Of a stretch of DNA of 64,000 bases, positions 18,123 to 25,831 are shown piece by piece (positions within the stretch are counted from its first letter, which is position 1; each line of letters starts with the position of its first letter). Source of the DNA: Roseomonas indoligenes (lineage in GTDB: Bacteria > Pseudomonadota > Alphaproteobacteria > Acetobacterales > Acetobacteraceae); contig NZ_JAGIZA010000004.1 in the NCBI RefSeq assembly GCF_017813365.1, forward strand, positions 248,001-312,000, in the 5' to 3' direction. The translations under genes and the position numbers were made by a program. The notes under the pieces were generated by a model that saw only the letters and a list, made by a program, of their open reading frames with translations, had not been told where the DNA came from and did no database searches.

Positions 18123-19226
18123 CTAAAAAATTTCCCGAGTGCGTCGCCTGATCGCGGTCGACTTAGTTCGCGCAGCCATACCCTTAGTCCTTTTGCGCGA
18201 ACTGCCCTTCATTTTAGCTGCCATACGCTCGGCCATTCTCACCCGATCGGCACTCTCAGTATATCTTTGAATTTCACCCAGCGATCGATGTCCCGTGAAC
18301 GCGGCAATTTCCTTCACTGACCCACCGTGCTCCGCCGCCCGCGCGGCCATGCTTTTGCGGATTCCATGCGCGCTGAACCCCGGAGGGATGCCGGCTGCGT
18401 CACAGGCTTTCCGGAACCATGCCCAGAAGCCTTTCACCGAGATTGGCTGGCCATAAACGGTCTGAAGAAAGGTTTTCCTTTCAGCGACCGGGAGGAGGGC
18501 AATCTCTTTTGCAGCCTCAGCATGAAGGGGCATCGTAACGTCCTCCAACGTCTTCACCTGCGTCAGGCTCAGGACACCGTCCCGAAGGTGCTCGGGACCC
18601 ATTAGCACCACGTCCGACTTGCGCTGGCCGGTGTGGAAGAGCAGCTCCAGCGCGAGGCGCTGCATGGTGCCGCTTGGCCAGCGCGCCCGGTAGGCATCCA
18701 CCATCTCCTGGGTCCAGGCCGGGTAGCCCTTCGTTTTGTGCTTCACCCGCTTCACGTCTCGGGTGGGATCCGCCTTCAGCCAGCCGAGTTCGACGGCGAA
18801 TCGGAGGAGGAGGCGCAGAACCTTCAGGCGATGGTTCGCAGCCGTGGGTCCCTTGGCCCCCAGCATGATGGGCTTGATGTGGCGCGGCTCCATGAGGCGC
18901 ACCGGCTTGGTACCATGCTTCTCGCGGAGGCTCTCGATGATGCGGCGGTAGGTGAGCTGCGTGCTCTGGCGCAGCGCGCGGAAGTCCGGCGAATCGTAGA
19001 GGATGACCGCGAGGGCATCGAAACTGCCCGGGACAACCTTGGCCGCACCGGCCGGCAGGCGCGTCTTCGCCTCCGCCAAGCCGCGATTGTAGGCGGCCAT
19101 GAACTCCTCGGACCCGGGAACGCCGGGGAGGGGCACCCGGGAAAACCCTGGGAGCCGCAGGTAATGGCGGACCTTTCCGTGCCTGTCCTTAAAACGCTGG
19201 ACGTGCTTGAGGCGGAAGACGGTCAC
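18123..19226 (-). CDS. Tyrosine-type site-specific integrase
   Basis: 367 residues; integrates and excises the prophage at the tRNA-Arg site. Catalytic residues are visible: Arg in LLFHTGQRKSDV, H-x-x-R in FSAHGIRKS, His in FTGHRSLGEIQ and Tyr in IQRYTES. The N-terminus (FRLKHVQRFKDRHGKVRHYLRLPG) resembles the arm-binding end of phage integrases. The C-terminal tail is very basic. It is transcribed toward attL as the last gene of the leftward operon and overlaps the xis-like gene by 4 bases. Confidence 0.95.
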   Translation of the reverse strand: MTVFRLKHVQRFKDRHGKVRHYLRLPGFSRVPLPGVPGSEEFMAAYNRGLAEAKTRLPAGAAKVVPGSFDALAVILYDSPDFRALRQSTQLTYRRIIESLREKHGTKPVRLMEPRHIKPIMLGAKGPTAANHRLKVLRLLLRFAVELGWLKADPTRDVKRVKHKTKGYPAWTQEMVDAYRARWPSGTMQRLALELLFHTGQRKSDVVLMGPEHLRDGVLSLTQVKTLEDVTMPLHAEAAKEIALLPVAERKTFLQTVYGQPISVKGFWAWFRKACDAAGIPPGFSAHGIRKSMAARAAEHGGSVKEIAAFTGHRSLGEIQRYTESADRVRMAERMAAKMKGSSRKRTKGMAARTKSTAIRRRTREIF

Positions 19227-19462
19227 GCGGGGTCCCAGGGGTTCTTCTCCTCAGACGCTGCCACGACGCCCCGCCGCCGAGCAATCCAGCCATCCAGGTC
19301 CTCCTTCGCCCAGGCCACCCGTCGGGCTGAGAGCGCGACGGCCGGGCACTCCGGCACAACGACGGTCCGGAAGGTTCCAACCGAAAGCTGCCCGCAGTAG
19401 TCGGCCGCCAGCTGCTCGCTCATCAGTGGCGGCCAGTGCGGCATGCGCCCGCCATCAGGCAT
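19223..19462 (-). CDS. Small excisionase/AlpA-like DNA-binding protein
   Basis: 79 residues. LSARRVAWAKEDLDGWIARRRG near the C-terminus is the typical recognition part of AlpA/excisionase winged helices, where the residue after the arginines sits in the wing. GGAG 7 bases before the ATG at 19462 supports the start. Overlap with int and position immediately upstream of it support a role as recombination directionality factor, or as an activator of int. Confidence 0.65.
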   Translation of the reverse strand: MPDGGRMPHWPPLMSEQLAADYCGQLSVGTFRTVVVPECPAVALSARRVAWAKEDLDGWIARRRGVVAASEEKNPWDPA

Positions 19463-19542
19463 GTGGCAGCTCCGATTGAGCTCGGGCCGTTCCGGTGTTC
19501 ATCCTGGAGGCCGCAAGTACGCCCCAGCGAGCGTCTGGCCGA

Positions 19543-19875
19543 TCAGCCATATGGACTAGGCCCCCGCCTGAGGATGGCGTTGATCTCGCTCTCGGGCAGG
19601 CCAGTCGCGCGCAGCAGAGCAATCGCTGCCGGCAGCCCTTCCCGGCAGTCGTGGGCGCGCTTCATCGCCCGGCGCGCTACTTCGAACAGGGTCTGCGCTA
19701 CGGCGTCGTGAGCCTCGGGACGGTAAAAGCCGCCGATGGCCGCGCCGAGAAGCTTGGCCAGCACTGTCGCATTGATGGTCGGGGATGGGCCCCGTGCCAG
19801 GATCGGGACGAGCTGATTGAACAGCTCGCTCTCCGAATCTTCGCGTTCCCTCATCTGGGCGCTAAAATCAGGCAT
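19543..19875 (-). CDS. Hypothetical phage protein, 110 residues
   Basis: No family recognised. It is mostly helical and soluble, with a repeated Gly/Pro turn (ILARGPSPTIN and ILRRGPSPYG) at both ends of a helical middle. It overlaps the DUF4326 gene by 8 bases and belongs to the leftward early operon; 80 bases separate it from the xis-like gene. Confidence 0.6.
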   Translation of the reverse strand: MPDFSAQMREREDSESELFNQLVPILARGPSPTINATVLAKLLGAAIGGFYRPEAHDAVAQTLFEVARRAMKRAHDCREGLPAAIALLRATGLPESEINAILRRGPSPYG

Positions 19876-20236
19876 GGACGGCCTCGCAGGTCAGGGGCGC
19901 GTTCGCCAGCTCCCCGAGGGTGTCGGCATGGCAGGGAGCGCAAGCTGCGCAGGCCGCGCTGAAGGGCTTCCCGGCCTGGTGGTCTGGGCAGAGGGCGCAC
20001 CAGCATCCCAGGTTCCAGCCGCGGAGCTGCTCGAGCTCTTCGGCCATGCGGGCGGCGTAGGGGCCGTTCAGACGCTCCTCCACGTCCTGTCGGTGCAGGC
20101 TGACGGCTTCGGCCGCCGAGAAGACCGGGCCGACGCTGTAGCGGTTTCCCCAGCGGTGCGGGCGCGCCACGGACCTGCTCTGGGGCGGCATGGTCCAGCC
20201 CGGGCGCCGGGAGAGCCGGATGCGGGAAGGTGTCAT
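19868..20236 (-). CDS. DUF4326 domain protein
   Basis: 122 residues. The family signature is clear: IRLSRRPGWTMP, RPHRWGNRYSVG, then a helical region and LRGWNLGCWCALC with C-terminal CHADTLGELAN. Cysteines in GCWCALC, in CAACAPCHAD and a His suggest metal binding. The function of DUF4326 is not established; it is frequent in phages. The start at 20236 overlaps the stop of the small membrane gene by 4 bases; the longer open frame upstream is not coding-like. Confidence 0.8.
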   Translation of the reverse strand: MTPSRIRLSRRPGWTMPPQSRSVARPHRWGNRYSVGPVFSAAEAVSLHRQDVEERLNGPYAARMAEELEQLRGWNLGCWCALCPDHQAGKPFSAACAACAPCHADTLGELANAPLTCEAVHA

Positions 20237-20385
20237 GCGCCGCTCCCCGCGATGACACAGATGGCCGTCAGCAGCACGGCTAGCAGCACCCCGCTGCTGA
20301 CACCCAGCACACAGCCCTGCGTAATCTCGTGCGCGCTCAGGCCCTGGGCCGCCCGCCGGCTGTCGCGGTACCAATCGGGGTTCAT
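20233..20385 (-). CDS. Small single-span membrane protein, 50 residues
   Basis: A short polar N-terminus (MNPDWYRDSRRAAQGLSAHE) is followed by one hydrophobic span (about 27-47). The ATG at 20385 gives this compact form; the frame is open further upstream but in Arg/Pro-rich sequence that does not look coding. It overlaps the DUF4326 start. No function can be assigned. Confidence 0.55.
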   Translation of the reverse strand: MNPDWYRDSRRAAQGLSAHEITQGCVLGVSSGVLLAVLLTAICVIAGSGA

Positions 20386-20553
20386 CGGCCCGACACCCAC
20401 AGGACGGCGAGGACGATCGGCGTCCAGCCAGCGATGGAGAGGAGGCCAATGCGGAGAGCCGCAGCAGGCCAGGACATGCGGGGGGAGGGGCAATTGAAGG
20501 GCGCCGCCTGAGTGGGCACGTCCCGATCAGCGTGTTCCCCCCCTGTCAGGTGC

Positions 20554-20781
20554 TCAGCCATTGGTCGTGGCCTCCGTCGCTTGGGGCAGGGTGGACAGCA
20601 CGGCCTGGCAGCGCGCGCCGATGTGCTTCACCAGCTCCACCCGCTGCTCGTGCGTGTGCGTCGGGGTGAGGGCTGAGAGGCCGATCTCGTCCAGGAGGCC
20701 CTGCACTGCAGCCTCGGGCCACGCGGGCGCGCTGGGAACAGTGACGGGCGTCGGGGCGTACTCGCCGATTCGATCAGACAT
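20554..20781 (-). CDS. Hypothetical phage protein, 75 residues
   Basis: No family recognised. Pro/Ala-rich N-terminus, then a helix (PEAAVQGLLDEIGLSAL) and a second helix (HEQRVELVKHIGARCQAVLSTL). It overlaps the DUF4031 gene by 8 bases in the leftward operon. The 168 bases after it hold no recognised gene. Confidence 0.6.
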   Translation of the reverse strand: MSDRIGEYAPTPVTVPSAPAWPEAAVQGLLDEIGLSALTPTHTHEQRVELVKHIGARCQAVLSTLPQATEATTNG

Positions 20782-21100
20782 GGGCGGAGTGCTCCCGGGT
20801 GCGAGGATCCCGCAGGGGCGCGGCAGACTGGCGGGTCAGCTGGCCTGTCTTCCGGCGCTCGATGAGCATGGCCACCAGCTCGCGCATGGGGACCTGAACG
20901 GCACCCGCCTGGATGGCGAGCGCCTTCTTGCTGAGCGCGATGTCGTAGTGGCTGTCGTGCTCCGGCGGCGCCTGGTGCCAGCGCCGGGAGACGCCGATTC
21001 GGGCCGCCATGGCGTGGAGTTCGGCGTCGGTGTCGGCGATCATGTGGCAGAGGATCATCTTCCCCAGCCGCGCCCGCATGTCGTCCACGTACACGGTCAT
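20774..21100 (-). CDS. DUF4031 domain protein
   Basis: 108 residues. The first 70 match DUF4031: MTVYVDDMRARLGKMILCHMIADTDAELHAMAARIGVSRRWHQ, then HDSHYDIALSKKALAIQAGAV. Invariant Asp and His residues in VYVDD, MIADTDAELH and HDSHYD suggest a metal site. Function unknown, commonly phage-borne. The start at 21100 overlaps the DUF5131 stop by 4 bases. The C-terminal 35 residues are basic and lie outside the domain. Confidence 0.8.
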   Translation of the reverse strand: MTVYVDDMRARLGKMILCHMIADTDAELHAMAARIGVSRRWHQAPPEHDSHYDIALSKKALAIQAGAVQVPMRELVAMLIERRKTGQLTRQSAAPLRDPRTREHSAHV

Positions 21101-21927
21101 GCCGGCACCGCCAGGCGCTCGGCGCCGTCCAGTAGGTGCCCGGCGAGCTTCGGGCTGGGGCCACCCCACTGCTTGAAGTGGAAGGGGATGCCGACCGCGT
21201 CGCACTGGTCCCGGAGGGTGAGAGCCCAGGCAGCCTCGAGCGGCCGGGCACAGTTCCCGCTTTCGCCGCCGGCGATCACCCACCCGATTCGGCGGTGTCC
21301 CTCCGAGCGGCAGCCCTGGCGAACATCGGCCGTCCGGCCAGGGTGCCAGCGCATCCCGACCAGGGCGTCACGGATCCAGCCATTCCCCTCGGCGACGCGG
21401 TAGAGGTCCACCGGCGCCAGGAGCGGCTCACAGGACAGGAAATGCAGGGCGGCCGGCACATCGAGGAGAGCCGGGATCCGCCGCTCCGCCTCGACCTGGT
21501 TCTCGACGCTCGTGCCCAGCCAGACGTGCGCCCAGCCGTCGCCCCAGTCCGCCGGCAACATGCCGGGGATGTTCCGCGGCCGCTTCGTCAGCAGCATCCA
21601 GGTAAGCGCCGGAGTGGCGCGGATCAGCTCCCAGAGGTCCTCGCGCGCGCCTTCCGGCGCCCGGTTGTCGAAAACGTCGGCGAGGCTGCTGCAGAATACG
21701 CGCCAGGGCTGACCCGTCTTCTCGGCCTTGCGGTTCCAGGCGCGCGGCTTCGCCCAGTTGCCCGGGCTGGTGCGGCGGCGGAGCGCGCGCGGGCCCCACT
21801 CAGCGCCCAGGCGAGTGGTGGCCAGGGTTTCGGCGTAGCAGTTGTCGCAGCCCGGGCTGACCTTCGTGCAGCCAATCCACGGGTTGAAGGTGCTGGTGGC
21901 CCAGCTGATGCCGGTTTCCTCAGCCAT
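21097..21927 (-). CDS. Phage Gp37/Gp68-type protein (DUF5131)
   Basis: 276 residues. The start GISWATSTFNPWIGCTKVSPGCDNCYAE carries the three cysteines (C-x6-C-x2-C) of this family, a radical-SAM-like arrangement. MLLTKRPRNIPGMLP, WLGTSVENQ, FLSCEPLL and VIAGGESGNCARPL are further conserved blocks, ending FHFKQWGG. The function is not established; modification of nucleic acid or protein is a guess from the fold. Overlaps at both ends (4 and 8 bases) tie it to the DUF4031 and MT-A70 genes. Confidence 0.85.
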   Translation of the reverse strand: MAEETGISWATSTFNPWIGCTKVSPGCDNCYAETLATTRLGAEWGPRALRRRTSPGNWAKPRAWNRKAEKTGQPWRVFCSSLADVFDNRAPEGAREDLWELIRATPALTWMLLTKRPRNIPGMLPADWGDGWAHVWLGTSVENQVEAERRIPALLDVPAALHFLSCEPLLAPVDLYRVAEGNGWIRDALVGMRWHPGRTADVRQGCRSEGHRRIGWVIAGGESGNCARPLEAAWALTLRDQCDAVGIPFHFKQWGGPSPKLAGHLLDGAERLAVPA

Positions 21928-22570
21928 GGGCTGCCTCCGGGCTGAACTTGCCGAGCTGGTCGCCCCAGGCGTCCCAACCGGGCGCTGCCTCACGGGCGAA
22001 GAGCTCGGCACGCGGCGCCTGGAAGAGTCGCTCGACGTCAGCGCGCAGCTGGTCGGGCTTGCGGCTGTGCTCCCGAGTAGGGGCGATGAGGAGGTTGCGG
22101 ACGTTGCGGGCGCCGAGCTCCGGCCGGCCGCGCGTGCCGACGAGGTAGAACTCCGCCGCGCTGCGGAACACGTAGCCGGTGCCGAAGGCCCAGGCCTTGC
22201 CGGTCCGGCTCTGCTTCGCCCAGGTGCCCATCGTCTTGAAGCCGAAGCGCCAGGCCGCGAGGGTCTCGATGGCCTGCGGCATCATCGGCGCCGTCGCCCA
22301 CATCACCAGGGCGCAGCCGTCCGGGTGGGCGAGCTCGGCGACGGGCAGGGCCTGGATGTCGCCCAGGTCCATGCAGGCGTAGTGCTGCTGCGGGCTCTTC
22401 TGCGTCCCGGCCTCGGAGTAGAGACGATAGGCCCAGGGCGGGTCCGCGAGGATGGTGCGGTACCAGCCGCGGCGGAGTTCCCCGAAGGGCCATGTCCCCA
22501 GGCCAGACTCGTTCAGCAGATCGGGCGTGTAGGCCAGGGCGCGGCTGTCGGAGGCGTGTCCTTCAAGCAT
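21920..22570 (-). CDS. MT-A70 family adenine methyltransferase
   Basis: 216 residues. ILADPPWAYRLYS contains the DPPW catalytic motif; HYACMDLGDIQALPV, CALVMWATAPMM, WAKQSRTGKAWAFGTGYVFRSAAEFYLVGTRG and the C-terminal HSRKPDQLRADVERLF are standard blocks. Phage members usually methylate adenine N6 in DNA, giving protection or epigenetic marking. The start at 22570 overlaps the ProQ-like gene by 8 bases. A second adenine methylase, of Dam type, lies at 56610-57422. Confidence 0.9.
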   Translation of the reverse strand: MLEGHASDSRALAYTPDLLNESGLGTWPFGELRRGWYRTILADPPWAYRLYSEAGTQKSPQQHYACMDLGDIQALPVAELAHPDGCALVMWATAPMMPQAIETLAAWRFGFKTMGTWAKQSRTGKAWAFGTGYVFRSAAEFYLVGTRGRPELGARNVRNLLIAPTREHSRKPDQLRADVERLFQAPRAELFAREAAPGWDAWGDQLGKFSPEAAHG

Positions 22571-22937
22571 GGGCTGCCTCCCTCGCCGGCGCGGCGCGGC
22601 CCGGGCGGACCATGGCCAGCGCGCCGCCCTGGAGCTGCTCGAGGGCGCGGGCGGCGTATCGCTGGTCGCCCGCAGTGATGTGCTCGGCCGGGCAGCCGTC
22701 CAGGTGGACGCGCCTGCCGCCTTCGACCAGCGCCTGCAGGTACCGGGGGCGGCAGGTCCAGGCCGAGAGGAAGAGGCCGGCCTGGCGGCGGTCCATAATG
22801 CCGGCCGCCACGAGCTGGTCACGGATCCTGCGCGAAAGCGCAGGGCGGGGCTTGTTCCGCGCCGGGAAGGCGATGGGATAGGCCGCCGTGAGGCGCGCGC
22901 GGTCGGCCCTCCACTCCTCGTGGAAGCGCTTCCTCAT
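22563..22937 (-). CDS. ProQ/FinO-domain RNA-binding protein
   Basis: 124 residues. The ProQ/FinO core is visible: LTAAYPIAFPARNKPRPALSRRIRDQLVAAG, then AGLFLSAWTCRPRYLQAL and GGRRVHLDGCPAEHITAGDQRYAARALEQL. These proteins are RNA chaperones that bind 3' ends of terminator hairpins and small RNAs. A prophage copy could stabilise phage RNAs or redirect host ones. Located in the early leftward operon, with 4-8 base overlaps on each side. Confidence 0.75.
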   Translation of the reverse strand: MRKRFHEEWRADRARLTAAYPIAFPARNKPRPALSRRIRDQLVAAGIMDRRQAGLFLSAWTCRPRYLQALVEGGRRVHLDGCPAEHITAGDQRYAARALEQLQGGALAMVRPGRAAPAREAAHA

Positions 22938-23305
22938 GGCCGGCCCCCCTGGATGACGGCGAGGCGCGGCCGCGCCGGGGTGCACCAGGCGGCGGGGAGG
23001 GGAGGCGGCGGCAGGAGCGGCAGCACCTCGGTGAGCCGCAGGACCAGCGTGGCTTGTCGGAGGCAGTCCTCCAGGGCGCCGAGCACCTGATCCGGCGACA
23101 CCCGGAGATAGGCACGAGCCACGATGAGGTGGTTGGCGATGCGCTTGCCAGCATCCCGGAAGGGCGCGGCGGGGGAGCCCTCGAACTCGAGGAGCCGGTC
23201 GGTCTCATCCGCCAGGCGGTCGAGGGCGACGGGCAGCAGGTTGGGCCGGTGATTGAGCATCGAGAGCGCCAGTTCGGCCGCCTGGACGAGGTCCTGTGCG
23301 ATCAT
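22934..23305 (-). CDS. Hypothetical phage protein, 123 residues
   Basis: No family recognised. Helical throughout (AAELALSMLNHRPNLL; AGKRIANHLIVARAYL; DCLRQATLVLRLTEVLP) with a Pro-rich turn and a basic C-terminus. It overlaps the ProQ-like gene and the next upstream gene by 4 bases each, so it is translated within the early operon. Confidence 0.6.
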   Translation of the reverse strand: MIAQDLVQAAELALSMLNHRPNLLPVALDRLADETDRLLEFEGSPAAPFRDAGKRIANHLIVARAYLRVSPDQVLGALEDCLRQATLVLRLTEVLPLLPPPPLPAAWCTPARPRLAVIQGGRP

Positions 23306-23823
23306 GCGGCGATGCTCCCGCTGGCCGGGGCGGCGCCGGGGAGGGCGCCTCCGTCCATCAGGCTGGCCGCCGGCGCGGGCTGCCGCTTCTTCCAGGCGAA
23401 GTACCAGCAGCTGACCAGCCCGACGTCCACCTGCAGCGTGGCTGCCACGGCGCGGGTGAACATGCCCTCAGCGAAGAGCTCCTCGGCCTTCGTGCGGTCG
23501 CCGTTGTCCGCCGGCAGGTAGGCGCCGCCGTCGGGAGTGGCGAGGGAAGTACCCTGCACGCCTTTCACGCCGTGCAGGGAGGGGCCGGGCGCGGCCGCGA
23601 CTTCGGCGCGGATCTGCGAGGGGCGCGGCGCCGAGGGCGCGAGACGACGGCAGGCGGGCAGGCCGAGCCGCTTGCGCATGGAGTTGACGGTGGTGCCGCC
23701 GGCGATCGGCGGCCCCACCATGGCGTTCATGCGATCGGCGAGATCACCGAGCGTGAGCTCGGGATTCGACCAGTTGGCCTTCAGGAACTCGTCCCGGGCC
23801 GTGGTGGAACAGGTCAGGCGCAT
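23302..23823 (-). CDS. Putative HTH DNA-binding protein, 173 residues
   Basis: Two helix-turn-helix-like stretches are visible. An N-terminal one (LKANWSNPELTLGDLADRMN to VNSMRKRLGLPA) is reminiscent of GcrA-type DNA binding, and a C-terminal one (AEELFAEGMFTRAVAATL plus VDVGLVSCWYFAWKK) resembles a resolvase-type HTH. A role as an early regulator is likely. The two flanking genes overlap or abut it. Family assignment is uncertain. Confidence 0.55.
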   Translation of the reverse strand: MRLTCSTTARDEFLKANWSNPELTLGDLADRMNAMVGPPIAGGTTVNSMRKRLGLPACRRLAPSAPRPSQIRAEVAAAPGPSLHGVKGVQGTSLATPDGGAYLPADNGDRTKAEELFAEGMFTRAVAATLQVDVGLVSCWYFAWKKRQPAPAASLMDGGALPGAAPASGSIAA

Positions 23824-24068
23824 CAGCCGACCGCCCCGGCGCGACGCGCCGTCTCGACGATCATCGCGCCGAAGCGGGCGGCCTCGTTCGCGGTCAGCGC
23901 CTCGACGGTGCCGTTGATGACGAGGCGGACGGAGCCGCCGCCGCCGTTCTCGACGCGCAGGTCGTGGTCTAGTTCCCGGACCGGCTCAGTACGCTTGTCG
24001 TTTAGCCGTGAACTGCTGACACGGCGTGCGTTGCACGCCCTGGTGAGTTGGTGCGGAATGTTCGGCAC
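23823..24068 (-). CDS. Hypothetical protein, first gene of the leftward early operon
   Basis: 81 residues from a GTG at 24068. The C-terminal half (SVRLVINGTVEALTANEAARFGAMIVETARRAG) is a plausible folded strand-helix unit; the N-terminal half is basic and may not be translated if a later start is used. It lies directly downstream of two CI-type operators, so it would be the first gene silenced in the lysogen. Confidence 0.5.
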   Translation of the reverse strand: MPNIPHQLTRACNARRVSSSRLNDKRTEPVRELDHDLRVENGGGGSVRLVINGTVEALTANEAARFGAMIVETARRAGAVG

Positions 24069-24096
24069 ATCGGCCTCCCGTGCTGGACGGGATATG

Positions 24097-24147
24097 TGTG
24101 CCCATCAGGCACAAGCCGATCAAGTGCAAATGTGCCCATTGGGCAAA
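24097..24147 (-). promoter_or_regulatory. Left operators of the phage repressor (two sites)
   Basis: TGTGCC-CATCA-GGCACA at 24097-24113 is a perfect 6-5-6 inverted repeat. A second copy at 24131-24147 reads TGTGCC-CATTG-GGCAAA with one mismatch. The sites are 34 bases apart, about three helical turns. They sit upstream of the leftward operon start at 24068, like lambda OL, and match the site between cI and cro. Confidence 0.8.
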
Positions 24148-24156
24148 GATTCTGTG

Positions 24157-24531
24157 CTAGCCCTTTTTGGGCAGCATCTCCTCTGCGAAGCTGAGCCAAC
24201 GCTCGGCCTGCTCTGGCGTCATGCCATGCAAGATCCGATTCGCACGCCGTAAACGAGTTGCTTGGTCCTCCTCCTGAGGTGGAAACAGGAGCGCATCAGC
24301 AGTCGTGTCATAAATTTCAGCGAGTTGGCGGAGCCTATCCACCGTTAGAAGCACTTTGCCAGCCTCCCACTTGTGGACCGCCTGTGAGCCGACCCCAAGT
24401 TTGTTCCCCACTTGTTCTTGGGTCAATCCACGGTATTCTCGCCATTGCGTGAGAGTCTGGAATGCCGCAGGGGCAGAGGGGGAGCGAGCAGGCATAGGCA
24501 CAATGTCGCTGCGGCGGCTGTAACTCTCCAT
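24157..24531 (-). CDS. CI-like repressor (XRE-family HTH)
   Basis: 124 residues from the ATG at 24531 (another at 24495 would give 112; neither has a strong ribosome site). The HTH is clear: LTQWREYRGLTQEQVGNKLGVGSQAVHKWEAGKVLLTVDRLRQLAEIY. The C-terminal part (TRLRRANRILHGMTPEQAERWLSFAEEML) is helical and lacks a LexA-type Ser-Lys protease domain, so SOS induction by self-cleavage is not expected. It is transcribed away from cro; operators flank the gene on both sides, which fits autoregulation and control of both early operons. Confidence 0.85.
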   Translation of the reverse strand: MESYSRRSDIVPMPARSPSAPAAFQTLTQWREYRGLTQEQVGNKLGVGSQAVHKWEAGKVLLTVDRLRQLAEIYDTTADALLFPPQEEDQATRLRRANRILHGMTPEQAERWLSFAEEMLPKKG

Positions 24532-24563
24532 GGCCTGCAAGGCACGCGGGTCTTGACTACCAA

Positions 24564-24580
24564 TGTGCCCATTAGGCACA
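24564..24580 (+). promoter_or_regulatory. Right operator of the phage repressor
   Basis: TGTGCC-CATTA-GGCACA, a perfect inverted repeat matching the left operators. It ends 8 bases before the cro start at 24589, so bound repressor would block cro transcription or translation start directly. TTGACT at 24553-24558 could be part of a promoter overlapped by the operator. Confidence 0.8.
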
Positions 24581-24588
24581 ACCGTTGT

Positions 24589-24831
24589 ATGACGCTCCTC
24601 CAATGGCTTCGCGCCACGAAGACCGCGCCGCTCGATCTGGCTTCGGATCTGGGCGTGCATCATTCGACCATCTACCGGGTGGTGAATGGAAAGAAGCGAG
24701 CGAGCTTGCGGCTCGCGGTCGGCATATCGCGCTTGACCGATGGGCAGGTCAGCGCAGCGGAAATCTTGGAGGCATTCGAACCGCCGAGAGCACGTCGACG
24801 CAGGAGTGGCAGTTCAAGGAAGGCGGCATGA
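24589..24831 (+). CDS. Cro-like HTH protein
   Basis: 80 residues. LLQWLRATKTAPLDLASDLGVHHSTIYRVVNGKKRASLRLAVGISRLTDGQVSA is a compact Cro/YdaS-type helix-turn-helix, followed by a basic tail. It is the first gene rightward of the operator and divergent from the CI-like gene. The stop overlaps the next gene by ATGA. It likely competes with the repressor for the same 17-bp sites to commit to lytic growth. Confidence 0.82.
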   Translation: MTLLQWLRATKTAPLDLASDLGVHHSTIYRVVNGKKRASLRLAVGISRLTDGQVSAAEILEAFEPPRARRRRSGSSRKAA

Positions 24832-25472
24832 TGCCCGGCTTTTCGCAATTGCGCTCCCGATGCTGCGCGCTGCAGGGCCGCAATGCACCCGGAACTAATC
24901 CGGTCCGTCACTGCACGTCCGAACGTCTCGCCGCGTTGAAGACGGCAACCGGCAACCTGATCCACTACGTCGGCGGCGGTCTCGCATCGAATTCCGTGAC
25001 CCGCGTCGGCAAGTCGCAACTCTCCGACTACGCCAATCCCCACAAGCCGGACATCTACATGCCTGTGGACGTGTTGGTGGACCTCGTCGTGCGCGCATCC
25101 GATCCGTCTCTGCTGCGCGAGATTGCGTTGATGTGCGGATACACGATCCTGTTGATGGAACCGGCTGACGACACCGAGCTCGCGGCCGCGATCGCCGAGA
25201 GCGCGCGCGAGGGTGCTGACGTCTCCGTCTCGTTCCTCGAAGGGCTGGCCGATGGGAGCATCTGCCCTGCCGATGCGCTCGACACAGAGCGCGAGGCGGA
25301 CGAGGCGGCCGAGAGCTACCGCAAGGTCGCCCGGATCGCCGGGGCGATCGCCCGCAAGAGTTTGCCGAGCTCGCCCGCTGCCCCCGCAGTGAAGGGCGAG
25401 GGACCGTCCGCCGCGCGCCCTAAGCCCCCCTCGGGCCGCGGCGGGCGAGTGCCCCGGCGCCGGTCGCCATGA
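24828..25472 (+). CDS. Phage regulatory protein, CII/CP76-like
   Basis: 214 residues from the ATG at 24828 inside the cro stop; the frame is open further upstream but only as an overlap with cro. The core (LKTATGNLIHYVGGGLASNSVTRVGKSQLSDYAN to PVDVLVDLVVRASDPSLLREIALMCGYTIL) resembles the phage regulatory CII family (Phage_CP76), which binds DNA as oligomers. The C-terminal 40 residues are Pro/Arg-rich. It probably controls the lysis-lysogeny choice or replication genes. Confidence 0.65.
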   Translation: MMPGFSQLRSRCCALQGRNAPGTNPVRHCTSERLAALKTATGNLIHYVGGGLASNSVTRVGKSQLSDYANPHKPDIYMPVDVLVDLVVRASDPSLLREIALMCGYTILLMEPADDTELAAAIAESAREGADVSVSFLEGLADGSICPADALDTEREADEAAESYRKVARIAGAIARKSLPSSPAAPAVKGEGPSAARPKPPSGRGGRVPRRRSP

Positions 25473-25831
25473 TGCCGGGGCGCGCAACCGGCCCGCGCGG
25501 CCGTCCTGCGGCCCCGCAGCAGCCTCCCTCGATCGACTTCCAGGCCGTCAACCGGGTCGCGCTGCACCGGCTGCCGGACATCTGCGCCCGCTGGCTCTCT
25601 GGCGGGCGGAAGGAAGGGGACGAGTGGGTCTGCGGGGACCTGTCCGGCAAGCCCGGTCGCTCCTGCAAGGTCAACCTCGTCACGGGGAAATGGGCGGACT
25701 TTGCCGCGGACGGCGCAAGCGGAGGCGACGTCATCAGCCTCACTGCCGCCATTCACAACCTGAGCCAGGGCGAAGCAGCCCGGCGCCTCGCCGACATGCT
25801 CGGCATCGACCTGGGGGGTCGCCATGTCTGA
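25469..25831 (+). CDS. Small primase-associated (CHC2-like) protein
   Basis: 120 residues. DEWVCGDLSGKPGRSCKVNLVTGKWADFAADGASGGDVISLTAAI resembles the fold of primase zinc-binding N-terminal domains (strand-rich, ending D-x-I-x-L) but keeps only two cysteines, so a zinc site is doubtful. It overlaps the primase-helicase gene by 8 bases and probably works with it. The start overlaps the upstream gene by 4 bases. Confidence 0.65.
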   Translation: MMPGRATGPRGRPAAPQQPPSIDFQAVNRVALHRLPDICARWLSGGRKEGDEWVCGDLSGKPGRSCKVNLVTGKWADFAADGASGGDVISLTAAIHNLSQGEAARRLADMLGIDLGGRHV

